Of a DNA stretch of 64,000 nucleotides, positions 47,348 through 59,868 are shown one piece after another. A program made the translations under genes and the position numbers. The stretch is taken from the NCBI GenBank assembly GCA_026874595.1, contig CM049318.1, positions 30,782,956 through 30,846,955 on the forward strand, written 5' to 3'. Each line of letters begins with the position of its first letter. Position 1 is the stretch's first letter. The stretch comes from Sipunculus nudus (lineage: Eukaryota > Annelida > Sipuncula > Golfingiida > Sipunculidae). Below the pieces are notes generated by a model. That model saw only the letters and a program-made list of their open reading frames with translations. It ran no database searches and had not been told where the DNA came from.

Positions 47348-47559
47348 TATAAATGCACAGTCCAAGCCATGCATGAGTCGTGATGAGCCCACAACAATAA
47401 GTGTTCAGGTACCACGCTGTTCCGCAGTACCCTTTGTGTATGGGACCACGAAAATCAATTCCACGGTTATTATAACATGCGCTGAAACATATCGTCAACT
47501 TTTCATATTGGAATGTGATTTTCTATGTTTTCGCCAGGAGGTACTGTGCGTTTATCGAC

Positions 47560-47611
<52 letters not shown>

Positions 47612-47735
47612 TGTGTAAGGAATCAAACGATTGTAAGCATCGTGTTTACTAATCAGTTTCGTACCGTTCTGAGTCTACATTCGTTCCATTTCTGTATAGT
47701 CTATATTCACAACCTAAACCCTAAACAGAACAGGG
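47348..47735 (-). pseudogene. Fragment: exon-1 start and 5' flank of a further copy
   Basis: On the minus strand ATGGCTTGGACTGTGC matches the first codons of gene B (ATGGCTTCGACTGTGC) and then diverges at once. Upstream sequence follows the gene B flank: GTTCAGGTACCACG, CCTTTGTGTATGGGACCA, AAATCAATTCCACGGTTA, ATTCGTTCCATTTCTGTATA. A (TA)n tract (47562-47609) splits it. A truncated duplicate of the promoter and start region. Confidence 0.6.
47562..47609. repeat. (TA)n microsatellite
   Basis: About 46 bp of TA inside the duplicated gene B flank. Confidence 0.95.
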
Positions 47736-47925
47736 CGGTTGTATATGTGTCCCACTGTTTAGCAGGTATGGTTGAGATAGTTGAGGGGTCTAAACACTAT
47801 ACATATTGGAAATAAAATATATGAATAGTCACAATGATGGACTTGGGTTCCATTTCTGCCTAATAGACCAGCATTAACGAATGAGTTATAGCTTATTTTG
47901 AATGACCCAGCCATACATCATTGAC

Positions 47926-47927
<2 letters not shown>

Positions 47928-47982
<55 letters not shown>

Positions 47983-48064
47983 CATATATATATATATAAA
48001 TGTAACCTGCTCAAGTCTAGTATCATAATAATAATAATGATAATAAATATATATGTATCTATTT

Positions 48065-48132
<68 letters not shown>
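47928..48132. repeat. Two (TA)n tracts with short spacer
   Basis: TA from 47928 to about 47999 and from 48066 to 48132, with ATAATAATAATAATGATAAT between. Confidence 0.95.
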
Positions 48133-48134
<2 letters not shown>

Positions 48135-48139
48135 AAACT

Positions 48140-49110
48140 CGAGACAGGTTTATAAACTCTCTATGTTTACCATGTGCTTTATTTGTCCTGGCCTAATTCA
48201 TTTTCGAGGCAGGTTTATGAACTATATATGTTAAACATGTACTTTATTTGTCTTGGCCTAAAAGCTCGTTCTGTTATCCTTCTTGATTGAGCCAACAGAG
48301 GGCTGAAAAATACTTCATGGTTAGTGAGTTCAGTGATTTCCAAACTTGCCTAGGGTTTAATGTTTCTAAATTGGAAAGGTGGGCGACGGATGAGCTGAAC
48401 TATTCAGTCCAGCTCCGTTCTTCTTCCCTGCCACATAGGGACTCACGAAGTTCTCTTTGTCATATTTTCAGATAGGCACGGTATTTTCCTGAAACCATAC
48501 CTAGTAATGCATTACATATACATTCATTTAGGATTGTTAATTAAAGAAATAGTACATTTGATGTGAAGTAGAAATTTTTATTCTTCTCACATAATTTACA
48601 GTTCTTATAGTATTGCTGTTAAATAAGACCAACCTCCTATTTGAATTATTTCTTGGAATACGGAAATAGACCCACAATAACCCGGTAACTACGCATTCTT
48701 AGCCTGTGATAACAGTAATATTGAATAGTCCGACAAATGTACTTGTTTTAAAACGTAAAAACTCACCGCTGGAGGTATTATTTATTCTGTTTAACTGTAA
48801 CACTTCGGTAGATAACGAGGCCCTTATTCCCAGGAGAAACCTGATACGATAATCATACCCAATATCACTATGTATTACTTTATATGTTGTCCGTACCTGT
48901 TCTCATGAGATTAATTCTAAATTTACTGCTACGGTTACCGCTGTATTATTTGAATATTCTTCATATTAGAATTTTTGCTTAGAATCAATCCTGGAAAACC
49001 GCATGTTGTTTTCTGAGACTACACAATCTGGCGGCTGACCTGGAGATTAATATGAACCAGCATGTAAAATTATTTCTTGAAAGTAAATGCGTAATGCTGC
49101 CATTTGGCAT
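48140..49110. other. Intergenic stretch, no feature seen
   Basis: Contains a direct repeat of GAGGCAGGTTTATGAACT-like sequence (48140-48210) and nothing else recognisable. Confidence 0.5.
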
Positions 49111-49112
49111 CT

Positions 49113-49175
<63 letters not shown>
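49111..49175. repeat. (TA)n microsatellite
   Basis: About 64 bp of TA with one interruption. Confidence 0.95.
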
Positions 49176-49177
<2 letters not shown>

Positions 49178-49768
49178 CATGTATGTACATATATATACAT
49201 TTATACATATACATTTGTGTGTGGGTTTGTGTATTAACTCTTTGTGTGTGTTTATTGAAAAAGGCCCGACCTGAATCATAACCCCAAACCCGTTAAGATA
49301 AATCGACACCACTGATGAGGAAACCTAATAACGTATCAACATGATTACTTGAATAACAATAAAAGCACTCAGAAAGCTCAGAAATTCCTGAATCCAGATT
49401 CTGATCCGGATTACCCCCACAATTTAATCAGTTGTTACTCGTATCATGACGAAGCTATCCTGAATTTCAAGAACATCTGTTAATATTTTTTTGCCAAAAA
49501 CATAACCCCAGTCATTCGGCGGAGGTAATAATTATAACTGCCAACAGTACACAAAGTGGTTATACTTGGCGTGGGATATAAGCATTCAGTACAGAGCCTG
49601 GTTTCATTTACTGTGGCGGCATATACAGACTTCTGGATGTGGTCTTTTTTTATTACCGATTTCAAAATGCAAGGGTTTAACACGGGCAATCGGTCAGAAA
49701 CACTTCTACGTTGAAAAGTGGTATCTGTGTAGTAACAAGGGCTGGATCTGGGAATTCTTATTGTGTTT

Positions 49769-49769
49769 G

Positions 49770-49834
<65 letters not shown>
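49769..49834. repeat. (TA)n microsatellite
   Basis: About 64 bp of TA adjoining the pogo-like MITE. Confidence 0.95.
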
Positions 49835-49837
<3 letters not shown>

Positions 49838-50013
49838 CAGTAAGCCCTTGCCTTACAACCATCTAGCTTTAACGACCATCTAAAAAAAATGACCACTATT
49901 TCAAGATCCCATTTCCTTTGCTCCCTATATCAGACCTCGCTAGGACGACCATCTCGAAAAAACGACCACTTTATCAAGGTCCCGCTGTTAGTCTTAATTT
50001 GGAGGTTGCACTG
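49838..50013. mobile_element. Pogo-like MITE, 176 bp, TA target duplication
   Basis: Ends CAGTAAGCCC and, inverted, CAGTGCAACC. TA lies at 49836-49837 and 50014-50015. The interior has ACGACCATCT and ACGACCACTT motifs typical of pogo/Tigger-derived miniature elements. Confidence 0.65.
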
Positions 50014-50054
50014 TATATACATATATATATTCCTTTGTTTGTAGAGGTTACCGC

Positions 50055-50411
50055 CTCCATTTTTTAATGCCGATTTATCTAATTCTTAACCTAAGTATGT
50101 AAATCTGCAGAGTTTCCATTTTGGTTTTGGACTGCATAACAGGGCGGTAGCACTCGCTTCCTATAATTTTTTTTTATTTTGTATTCTAGTGATCATCCCC
50201 ATTGCTGGGTCATAACACCGAGGAACCCCCCAAAGACGCACTCGTATGCGAGTGATACACGGCTTTGGGGCACAGCCTTCCATTAAGCCTGCAGAGCGCT
50301 CACCCTGGGTGGGGGCCGACCGTGAAAAACCTAACCGCTTCGGCTGAGATTCGAACCCACGAACTCCCGGCTTTGAGTCCTGCGCTCTTCCCCTGAGCCA
50401 CAGAAGCCAGT
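50055..50411 (-). mobile_element. tRNA-derived SINE, near full length
   Basis: On the minus strand: TGTGGCTCAGGGGAAGAGC (A-box), CAGGACTCAAAGCCGGGAG, GGGTTCGAATCTCAGCC (B-box), a body with CACGGTCGGCCCCCACCCAG, TTAATGGAAGGCTGTGCC and GAGTGCGTCTTTGGGGG, and a tail with AGTGCTACCGCCCTGTTATG and CTCTGCAGATTTACATACTT. It is the best copy in the window of a family with at least six members. The head keeps tRNA-like promoter boxes, but the full cloverleaf is not kept. Confidence 0.8.
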
Positions 50412-51599
50412 TATATATATATATTCTTACTGCCCCCCCCCCCAAGAAAACTTTCGTTATCTTATTTCGATGACAAAGGCCACGGGTAAAGGTGACAGTA
50501 TTTGTGATTATACTGTATTTGGTATCTTCATAAGGATCGATGACGGAAAGCTACAGGAAACGCTTTCTTATGCCCTACTCCCGGGTTCATCGAGCCAGCT
50601 GACCCACTAACATGGCAGCTGAAGAAATCGCACATCCAAACACAATGTTAAAGGATGAAGATGATGAAGATAACAAGCAGATTTGATTCAGTCGCATCAT
50701 CACTTCCTGAGAATATTCAAGTACATATAGGAAAACTGTCAACTAGTGGACACGTATTTGCTCTTTTCGTAATTTTTTTTGTAAGCGATTGCTCGCATGC
50801 ATATCTTGGTTGGGATTTGTTTTGGAGTGTCTATCTGATAAATTATTCTCTCCAGCTCAAAAACACTGTGTTTTAGTTTATGTTCGCCTGCAGATCTCTC
50901 CACATGTCATAGTGGATAAAAGAATGTCCTGTATCTCATTTCTAAACATTAGGTTGAATTAGATTATCACAGTTTAAATTGGTAAAAAATATAATTTCTA
51001 CTACAGTAGGTATATTTCCACTGTTTAGTTTAATAATTTGAGTTATCAATTAAAAATTTTCTGCGGAAACATTATGAATTTTAGATATTTTTTTTATTGT
51101 ATATGACACACCGTCTTACAGTTTTAATTTATATATTCATTATTGTTATATGCTTATAGGTCATTATGGGACTTTTTGAGCAACACCTTACTAAAAAAAT
51201 TATGAATATAAGCCAAGATATTCTCGTTTCAGTAACCCCTACAGCTTATAATTCTATATAGCTCTAATGGTCAATTGTCCGCTACAAAACGGTCGGCCGC
51301 ACAAAACTAATACAACCGTCAGTACTACCTCATTATCAGTGCTCCGGGAGTAATAAGCTACAAGAATTTCAAGTCCGACCCTGGCTGTGTGGTGGTTTGA
51401 ACGATTACGCTTGTTTGAGCCTCTACCGTATTTAGCTCCCAGACTACCTGGTCGATTTCAACTATATGAGACGCTCGAGCCATTTCTGCCATCAGACATT
51501 ATAAGTCTGATAGAGGCAGAGTGCCAATGCATCTTGTATCGAGGACCGCTCTATAACGCTCTATGAACTTTTTTTCAAACAACACTTCATGGCCCAAAA

Positions 51600-51950
51600 G
51601 TACCTGACCAATCTAACCATTTTAGTATACTTTCTTTCAACACATACTATAAACGAGAATAAAAATCTGTTTGTAAATCAGCATATTGGTAAATCCCGCT
51701 TCATTTTTGTTGAATTTCTGACCGCATTATTAAAAGCATGGCTCGTGACAAATCCATCCCGGGGAAATGCGCAGCATTGGTTTTGTCAAATGAAACCATA
51801 CACAAACCAGACAAATTGACAGGAATCTCACTATGTAAGATAAGTGGGCTTATTTCTATTTACGTCAGAGATAAAAAGAACATTTTGATCTTTCATGTTT
51901 ATATCAAAGTGTTTATAATATGTGGGGGCCCGCCACAATACTTAGTATCC
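51600..51950 (+). repeat. Repeat shared with 42640-42960
   Basis: CATTTTTGTTGAATTTCTGA then CCGCAT, AAGCATGGCTCGTG and ATTGGTAAATCCC. Type unknown. Confidence 0.5.
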
Positions 51951-54900
51951 AAAACAAATTGAACAAGGGCATCTGGCGGCAAGTCAGATAAACCAGAGCT
52001 TTTCAAATGGCGTTTTGCAATAAGCGACCTTTCTACCTCCGCAAATACGCAACCTACCACCTAAGGTCACATGTTTTTCTTGTTTGTCAACATTGCTGTG
52101 TTTACAAAACATGTTGTTGATTAACAAGTTCATGCATCCTTTACGAAGGTGTTACAAGAACATTTTAAAACCAAAAGTATCCTTAGATCATTAATATATG
52201 CACAGAGGAAGCAAGGAATCACATAAATACGTTTTCAAAAGGTTGGTGAATGGACACCTTTAAGCATGTATGATCCTCAGTAATCAATCGGGTATTTATT
52301 AGAGGTAAAATATTTTTGTAATATTTATTCATCACACAGAATTATAACTGACTATGGCAAGAGTTTCCAGTCAGCTTTTTCTAGTCAACAGAATCGTCTG
52401 TTATTTCAAAAGAGCATCTGTACACTCTTTGCATGTTTCTTTGTTACTGCTGTTCAGCTGTTAGAACGATGATTGAGGATGACTGTGAAGGATGGTCGTG
52501 GCATCTGGAAAATCTAATTGAGATGTCACAGTCTAAGAACTGTTAACAGGTGATCTTCATGACTCATCGGTTCCTTTATAAATTTAAAATCTACAGATGA
52601 GTGGTATATATAACATTAGTTTTTTTCATGCAATTTACACGTATTTTAATTAATGCTTTTAATTTTAAAAGAAATTATGTATTTTGAGTCTTCACTGTAT
52701 CAAGATCCCTACAGTATATGCACCATTAATAGCACACCGGTGAGCTCAAGCACCACGACCAGTCTGTCTGTCGTTTGTTGTTAATCTCTTAATCTAACAT
52801 TTTATTCTTATTAATGGCTGGATAGGCAAACTAGATTGTTTTTACATATGGATATTATGTGCCAAGTGCACCACATAGAGAAACTGACTCCCAGAACAGT
52901 CCTAAGGTCAGGGTCTTTCTGCGGAGAGAGGATATTGACCGATAGACTGTATATTCTGAGTAGAAGACCAAGGAACGCTTTGGAGATGACCCCGCTCCTC
53001 ACCCGGAACCTGTTATTTTTATTATTTTTATTATCATTATTATTATATTTTTATTATTCTCGGATGGTTCCTTATTTGATATGTATTACGAGAAAACTTA
53101 TCAGAACTCTAACAGATCTCTTATAGCTCCTCACTAAGTACACGGTTTTGCAGAGTAACTATCAAACATTTGTTTATACGATTATTTAACAAGTAACACA
53201 TCGTATATGCCTCTATACGCATACACACCATATCATGAAATACATCAGTTCACAAATGAACTGATCTTGGGCAGGGCCTGTAGTGATAACGTGGAATTGT
53301 CATGAGTAACAACATAATCTCATTAACAATCTTACTCAGGCAAATGGTATTGTTTCTAAACGGAGGTTATACTGATGCTTCAGGAGATAGCTCCTAGATA
53401 CGTTAAGCCACGTCCATTGATTACCCTGGCTTCCCGTTATCAGTCACAACAACCAAACATAATGAAGCATTGTTGTTATGGGTGGATGTTCTGTTACTGT
53501 AATTCGGAGAGACAGCTCACCAGGAAGATGATATTATTTCCTCATTGAGCAGGAAACCAAAAGCAACATATGTTTACACAAGAGAGCTCCATAATCGGAT
53601 GTTATGGCCTGAACAGGTCTTCAGTGAAGTGAACTCTGCACCATAATATCTGAAAACGATGCCAATAATAATACTCGAACGTACAATGGAACACCGTTTA
53701 CCTGAACAACCAGGGTATACATATAAAGCCGTATTTAGTAAAACCTATATGACATTGGTTAATTAAATGTCTTGTTAACAAAGCGCTCACAGAAACTTTG
53801 TATCACAAGATTTTTTGCTATATTTCTTAATCTATATGAAACCTTCTTGATTCTATTTTATGAAAATGTCTACAGTCAAATTATTTTTTTTTCATATGCT
53901 ACTTAAATGTTTCCCAAAACATAATGACTACCTTTCAATAAATCTGTCTACCTTACTCTCTAATGTTTATGTGATCAACAAATTATATATACGATTATAT
54001 TTATTAATATATACGAACATTAAAAATATTTCCACGAATTAGTTCAAAGAAGTTACAGGAAAGAGAAATAAAGTTTTATTCATTGTTTGTTAATTAAATT
54101 ATATTCTTAAAGACAAATGGATAAAGTGAACTGAGATGGGGTCTGTGATTCTGTTGCAAAGAATTTGAAGAATCTCGAGAAAAAAAATCAAGTTTGATTG
54201 GAATGATATTCGCTCTCCGAGTGCACTCTAGATGCAATGGACATATCAGCTGAGGTTCCGCGTGAAAATGTTGGCATTGCTTACAAGATAATATTTTTGT
54301 GTGGTACATTTGTCCAAGCCATGCAAGGTGAAGTGACAGACATTGCGACATAAATTCTCATGTCTGAATCACACCTACACCATGAAAAAGATATTAGCCT
54401 TTGTACATTAAGGACAGAATTTCCACATTAATAAATATAGTTTATTTTTTTATTACATATATAACATGTAATCATATTTAGGAGCTTGTGTATTAAGTTT
54501 TGATGCATTTTATCATGAGATAGTATTTGCTGCTAGAGACTGTGCATATGTGAACTGCATATATACCCACGATCGTATATACATATGTATATGTATAACC
54601 TGAACCTCTGTATAAGAAAGTATTAACAGCGGTTGGGAAGTCATTATGTTGTCGAAATGAAAATTTGTGCCCTTTGATACATACAAAAAAAATCGAATAT
54701 TGCCACTTTACTATCATGCGGAAAGATTTTATTAACCGATTTCAAGCGTGCGTTCGGTTTGTTCAACATATGTCCCTGAAGTCAAATCTCAAAGGTGCGT
54801 TTTGGTCCTGGGGTCCCTTCGATCCCACGATCATAGATAGTGATAGATGTGAAAACATGTCATTAAAAATCGAAGATATCGGTCCATTTGTCATAAATAA

Positions 54901-55239
54901 ATATTGACACACGGTCAGATATAATTCCAGCGGCAGCCTGTGGTCGAGTTGATATATAAGTATATAGTTGGCAGATGAGGTTTCAATAAAAGTTTATAAA
55001 ATTATTTGTTACTATTTTACGAATCCTATTGGTACATATGAATCATGAGCTAAACCACTCATCATGTACATAAGTTATACTGATTTATAAATAATTGCTA
55101 ATCCCATTCTTTCTCCTCATATCGCTAAAACGCGACCAATGTTTGCAATCAAATTATAACAATATATTTTTGAGGAATTTTTAAATTTTTTTTTTTATCT
55201 GTCAGTTAACACCTTCCCAGTATATATTCTTCTCAGGCG

Positions 55240-55990
55240 GAAGCATAGTTGTATCCGCAAAAAAGCAGAGTTTTACGCGGGTACCGTAACCATTTACAAA
55301 AAAAATCGGATCCCAGTATTATTATGAGGTCACATTACAACTCGTGCCTAAGAATATTTGGTGGTACCACCTACAATTCTTTTGCCTAGTATCCATCTGT
55401 GCGTCTTTTTCTAGTGATTATGCACATATCAGGAGTGGTTCAATGCATAAGACTGAAACTGTGCATGTCCATAGATCATGGATACCTTCATCTTGTACTA
55501 AAGACTGATTGCGTCATATGCACTTATTTTCGCGTGAGGCGTTTATTGGCCACATTCGTAGAATGCATCGATGCATTTATCTCAAGAGTATTTTTGTGAA
55601 TAAGTCTGATATTTTGCATGTCCATAGATCTTAAAACTATAGCTTAATCTCTTACACGAGCCTGGCAGTGCCACCTACATTCATTCTTCATTACGTCCAT
55701 TGATAAATTAGTTTTGGTGAATATTGCTCATATCTAAAGAATAATTTGCATGTCTATTTAACATGTTTTATTCATATTGGATAGCTTTAAAGTAAACCAG
55801 ACAATTGGCGCCATCTATCATCCGTTTTCGGAGAGTACACGGATGCCCTTTTCACAAGAGTGGTTTGTCGCATCGGCCTGATATTTTGCATGTTTATCCA
55901 TCTTGAGTGCCTTATTATATGCAAGACTGCTGTAGCCACATTTATCATTTCCGCATTAGTCCATTGATAGATTTGTTTTGTTTGTACCGG
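55240..55990 (+). repeat. Diverged repeat array with GGTACCACC/GGCGCCATC palindromes
   Basis: Repeated phrases TCTGATATTTTGCATGTCCA (55607; variants near 55450 and 55880), ATTCATCTTG-like sequence and GTGGTACCACCTAC, GTGCCACCTAC, GGCGCCATCTA at roughly 300, then 150-bp spacing. Probably degenerate units of the same family as 8960-9535. Confidence 0.45.
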
Positions 55991-56596
55991 CTGCCGACAG
56001 CCATACAGCATGTTGCCAATTGATTGTAGAATGTCAGACAGAACTCACTCGAGACCCGGCAACCGGCAGGTCAACAATTTACTTACAAACCGCAGCCGGC
56101 ATTTACATGATTTATTTTATTTATTATTAATTTATTTTGTAGAGGGGCGGATGGAAGAGGGAGGAGATCGAGAGTCATCATTAGTCGCCGCATTTCCTGG
56201 TTGCGGGGATCGTAAATTGGTCTGTTGGTATATGGGAATCGATCTGAGTCTTACAAAAATAAATCCATTGGTACCATTACCGATTTAGCCCATACAAAAC
56301 ACACCACATGATACTTAACAGTAAACGGATCGGTGAACCTTATACTTGAGATGATTTCATTTATGCCATGCGTCCAATATTTTTCTAAATCCTAGTCTTG
56401 GATAAATGCATAAGCGTCATCCGTTTACACTTTACATGGGTACAATAAACTTTATCTTTCACATTTTCGTTTCATTCATATGTACTATCATTCACAGAGT
56501 CTTTCAAATTTTAGTCATTTTTCATTGCAACAATTTTTCTTGTTAATCTTTCAAGATTTTACTCTCTAGTCAGATTTAGTTGCAAACTCCTGTTTT

Positions 56597-56794
56597 CTAC
56601 AGGGACAGTTGTTTTACCCTTTCGTTCAGATCGAGGTTTCTCTTCAGGAGGTTAATTTGTTTGTTGATTCCCATCAGATCCATACGGATGACTAGAAAGA
56701 CGAAGACGATGATGAAAGCCAATCCCGTGATGCCGATCGCCGGGCCCAGCGGGGCTTCAGCGGTCTCCTCTTCCTCTAAGAACTCATCAAACAG
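56597..56794 (-). CDS. Terminal exon of a possible single-pass membrane protein
   Basis: On the minus strand, after acceptor GCACTGCAG, an open frame encodes an acidic stretch (LFDEFLEEEETAEAP) and a hydrophobic segment of about 20 residues (AIGITGLAFIIVFVFLVI). An amphipathic tail with heptad-like spacing follows (INKQINLLKRNLDL), ending VKQLSL and TAG at 56599-56597. The composition looks like a real membrane anchor with a short coiled-coil tail. I do not recognise the family. It joins in phase 0 to the candidate exon at 57498-57587. It lies 3' of the phosphatase stop, so it should belong to another gene. Confidence 0.45.
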   Translation of the reverse strand: MFDEFLEEEETAEAPLGPAIGITGLAFIIVFVFLVIRMDLMGINKQINLLKRNLDLNERVKQLSL

Positions 56795-57497
56795 CTGCAG
56801 TGCCCGTTTCGGCTTCCCGGATATAGAGGGCGAGATATATTATGCTGACATACATGCTGACAAAGACATATTTATTGGGTATCTAGACAAACGCCGAATC
56901 AATCCTTATCACAAATATATTGTTCGTTAACAAACCAAGAAACATAGCTAGAGAGGCTCTTTGTTTGTAGAAAGCTCACTACTACTTACGCGTGGTTTAC
57001 ATACATCTTCAACTTTTGTCAAACGGCCGGGTAGATTAAACAAGGCGCTGTGAATATGCATGAGTAGTGTACATCTCGTAAGGTGGTTAGTCGGCAAAAT
57101 TTGTCATGCGACACGTATGGACGTCATTACCACGTATACCAACTTTTACACACATATACATGTACAAACATGCACTCATAAAGAAAGGAGTGAACGAGCG
57201 TACATCAGGTATGACTTGAAAGGTTTATTTACATAAATTTCGCGGGCAAGTAATTTTTGTATGGAACAAAAATAGAATAATAGAATAATAAAAACATAAC
57301 ATGTGAAATGTATAAAATGGCTTGAAAGGAAACTTAATTTTACAGCATAAATAAATATCAAGCATTACCGAGTACTGACCCTTCATTACATATTTTAGGT
57401 GCAACAATAAGTATTGGTTATAGCCAAAATAAATGTTATGCAAGAGGCGAGGTTTGCGAGGGTTGTACCGCATGGCAGGCGAGCCTTTTAGGCGAAC

Positions 57498-57587
57498 CTC
57501 CCATGATTGACACAAGCCAAGCACTCCAACTCCACTTGCATGGTCACTTTCCATGACCCTGTGATGCAAGCAGATTTGAACGTACAC
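57498..57587 (-). CDS. Candidate exon upstream of the membrane-anchor exon
   Basis: Acceptor ttattctag, then 90 nt in phase 0 encoding VYVQICLHHRVMESDHASG and VGVLGLCQSWE, donor gttcgc. The phases match the exon at 56597-56794. A second frame (CTFKSACITGSWKVTMQ) is also open across it, so the choice is uncertain. Confidence 0.3.
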
Positions 57588-58063
57588 CTAGAATAAAGGA
57601 AAGAACACCGCATGTTGGACAATATGACAGATACATAGGTAGTTTGACAGTAAAAGATTTTTACAGTCATACGCAAACAGTTCCCTACCCCGATATCACC
57701 CTATTTTGAGTTTTACAGATTATTAATTATGTTAATTATACCGTACGGAGCACCAGTACGAATTTTGCGTTCTGTTTAGTGTATCTATAGATGTATTGTC
57801 TAAGGCCTTTATGAAACTTCATAATCCTTAACGTACATTTTTCAAGAAGATGACCAAGCTAATTGAGTAACAGAAGACATTACTTGTTTTGTCGCTCTAA
57901 AACATTCAGTTGACTGAGGTGAACCGACTTTAAGTCACTATGTGTTATAATATCTCAAAATATATTTCCTGTCGATCTACATACAAAATGTGTTCACTTT
58001 GTGGGAGAGTAATTTTTTGTTCTTATTTCCTTGCAAGAACATCGAACTGGCCTTTGGTGGACG

Positions 58064-58138
58064 TCATTTGAAGTTTGCGTACATACTAAATGAACAGATG
58101 TATTCATAAGCGGCCTGATGGAGCCACTCATATTGTTC
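58064..58138 (-). CDS. PTP last exon and stop
   Basis: 75 nt, acceptor atatttcag. Encodes EQYEWLHQAAYEYICSF then SMYANFK and a TGA at 58066-58064. Ending in YANFK is common in receptor PTPs. Confidence 0.92.
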   Translation of the reverse strand, partial: EQYEWLHQAAYEYICSFSMYANFK

Positions 58139-59804
58139 CTGAAATATTGAGAAACAGAGCTTTACAATATGTTAAAAAAATAAAACGCCAATGGACAGCC
58201 AAAATATGCATCGAATTTAAACATTTGAACTATAAAATATATTTAGTTTCAAGACATTATGTTTCTTGGAGAGATCATCCATACCATTACACGTAAAATC
58301 TGTACGTTACAAGCATTTATTTTATGAATGGTATTTCCGGTATGCTAGAATCTGACGGATCAATGTTCCTCATAAATTCTATGTGTTAATTCATCTTTGC
58401 TTGAGGCAACGTGTTTTTCATGTGGATCGTATTTACAGTATGCTAGGCTCTATTTGATCCGCATTTGACTAGATCGTAAAAAAAAATCTGACGATGACGT
58501 ATCGTTGTACGAAAAAGTACGTACAGAGCCCAGCAAGAGAGAATCACATTACTAATGAACATAATAATTAATATACTACCCACCTAATACAGACGTTACA
58601 GTGAAACTAAAACCAATAAATGCGCCCCCGGGAAAGGAATATTGGTTTTCTTATATTTTTGCGATTGCCAAATAGAGAAATGATAAAACACGACTCCTTT
58701 AATCGTACATAAATTGTTCTTCAATCTTTCTTTTATATGTTACTCTTCAGTGAGATGGTTGGTCCATATGCATTCTGCTATGTTACAAATGTTATAATAC
58801 AAGTTACTTCACAAACAAACCTGGTTGGTGATGAACAGTGGTTGACTCTTTCTGATCTTTTGTACCGCGTGGAACACATCGACTTCTTGTTCTCGCTCTA
58901 TCTTGTCACACACGTGACACAGACAGAGATACAGGCCTGTTTCAGCTGCACCATATCTAAAAATCACATGGAGTTAGTTACACCACATCAGGAAAAAAAA
59001 GTATTAGAGCTGTGCAATACCACATATGATAGAGCCCGGAGCAGTGTCAGGCATCCAAATGATGCTGGCTTTCACACAACCTGCTTACTCTAGCAGAGCT
59101 TCGTGGCCTGCGTTGTCTTAGAAAAAATACAGCTTGCTCCCAATGGCTTGAGAGAACTGACAATTATTTATGTAGTTTTTATCATACTCAAAGGAAGTCG
59201 TTTATTTGTTAATCGTGCAAAACATATTAACCAGCATACAGTTGTCCATGACTAATTTACAGTGCTTTTTTTGGTTGGAAGCACATTTTTCTCAAATCAG
59301 GCTTGGATGTAGAAGGTTTGCTTGCTTTACCTTTATAACATTTCGGCGGCGGTGGCATCTCGGCTGGACTAAAATCTTTTGTTTTGATGTTTAAAGCACG
59401 AATAGCGAAGACGCCAGGCTTTACATAAAAAATTATTGTAAAGGTGCATTTGGACTTGCATAATGCAGATAACGTTTCTATCAGTTCCGCCTATTTCGGG
59501 CATACTCTATGTACAAATTACAAGCTTAACAATTTTATCACTTACAGACAATGAACCATGATCCGGCTGTCTCCGGACTCTTGCTGCCAGTTCTTGACCT
59601 CCCCGTACAGAGACAAGAGGGTTGCTGCTGATGGGAGTGTACCCGGAGCCCAGGATTTGACTTGAAATTGCATCACTTTCCTCTCTTCATCCTTAAAAGA
59701 ATTGAAACTATTATTCTTATATTTATATTCTTATAAAATATATTACGTTCCTCAGTATGTTTTTGGAAAATGCAATTAACTGTTAGGTTTAAGCACTGTT
59801 ATGC

Positions 59805-59868
<64 letters not shown>

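Larger units (their letters stand above)
50412..56596. other. Intergenic stretch, no gene seen
   Basis: AT-rich. It holds the repeat copy at 51600-51950, TTATTATT runs near 53010-53060, and repeats at 55240-55990 with GTGGTACCACCTACA, GCAGTGCCACCTAC and TTGGCGCCATCTA motifs. The latter resemble the element at 8960-9535 and the TCCGCAAAA...GTATCCGC motifs near 9690-9720. No exon was recognised. Confidence 0.5.

Noticed and set aside
50330-50411. tRNA gene on the minus strand (A and B boxes present); same for 42380, 61990, 62056 and 37650
   Set aside because: The cloverleaf stems are not preserved and the sequence continues into a repeated SINE body, so these are SINE heads.
52811-53126. Overlapping open frames on both strands near 52.9 kb
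   Set aside because: No family similarity recognised in any frame; possibly a degenerate repeat.
58737-59093. 118-codon open frame on the plus strand
   Set aside because: Antisense shadow of the phosphatase exon at 58821-58956.
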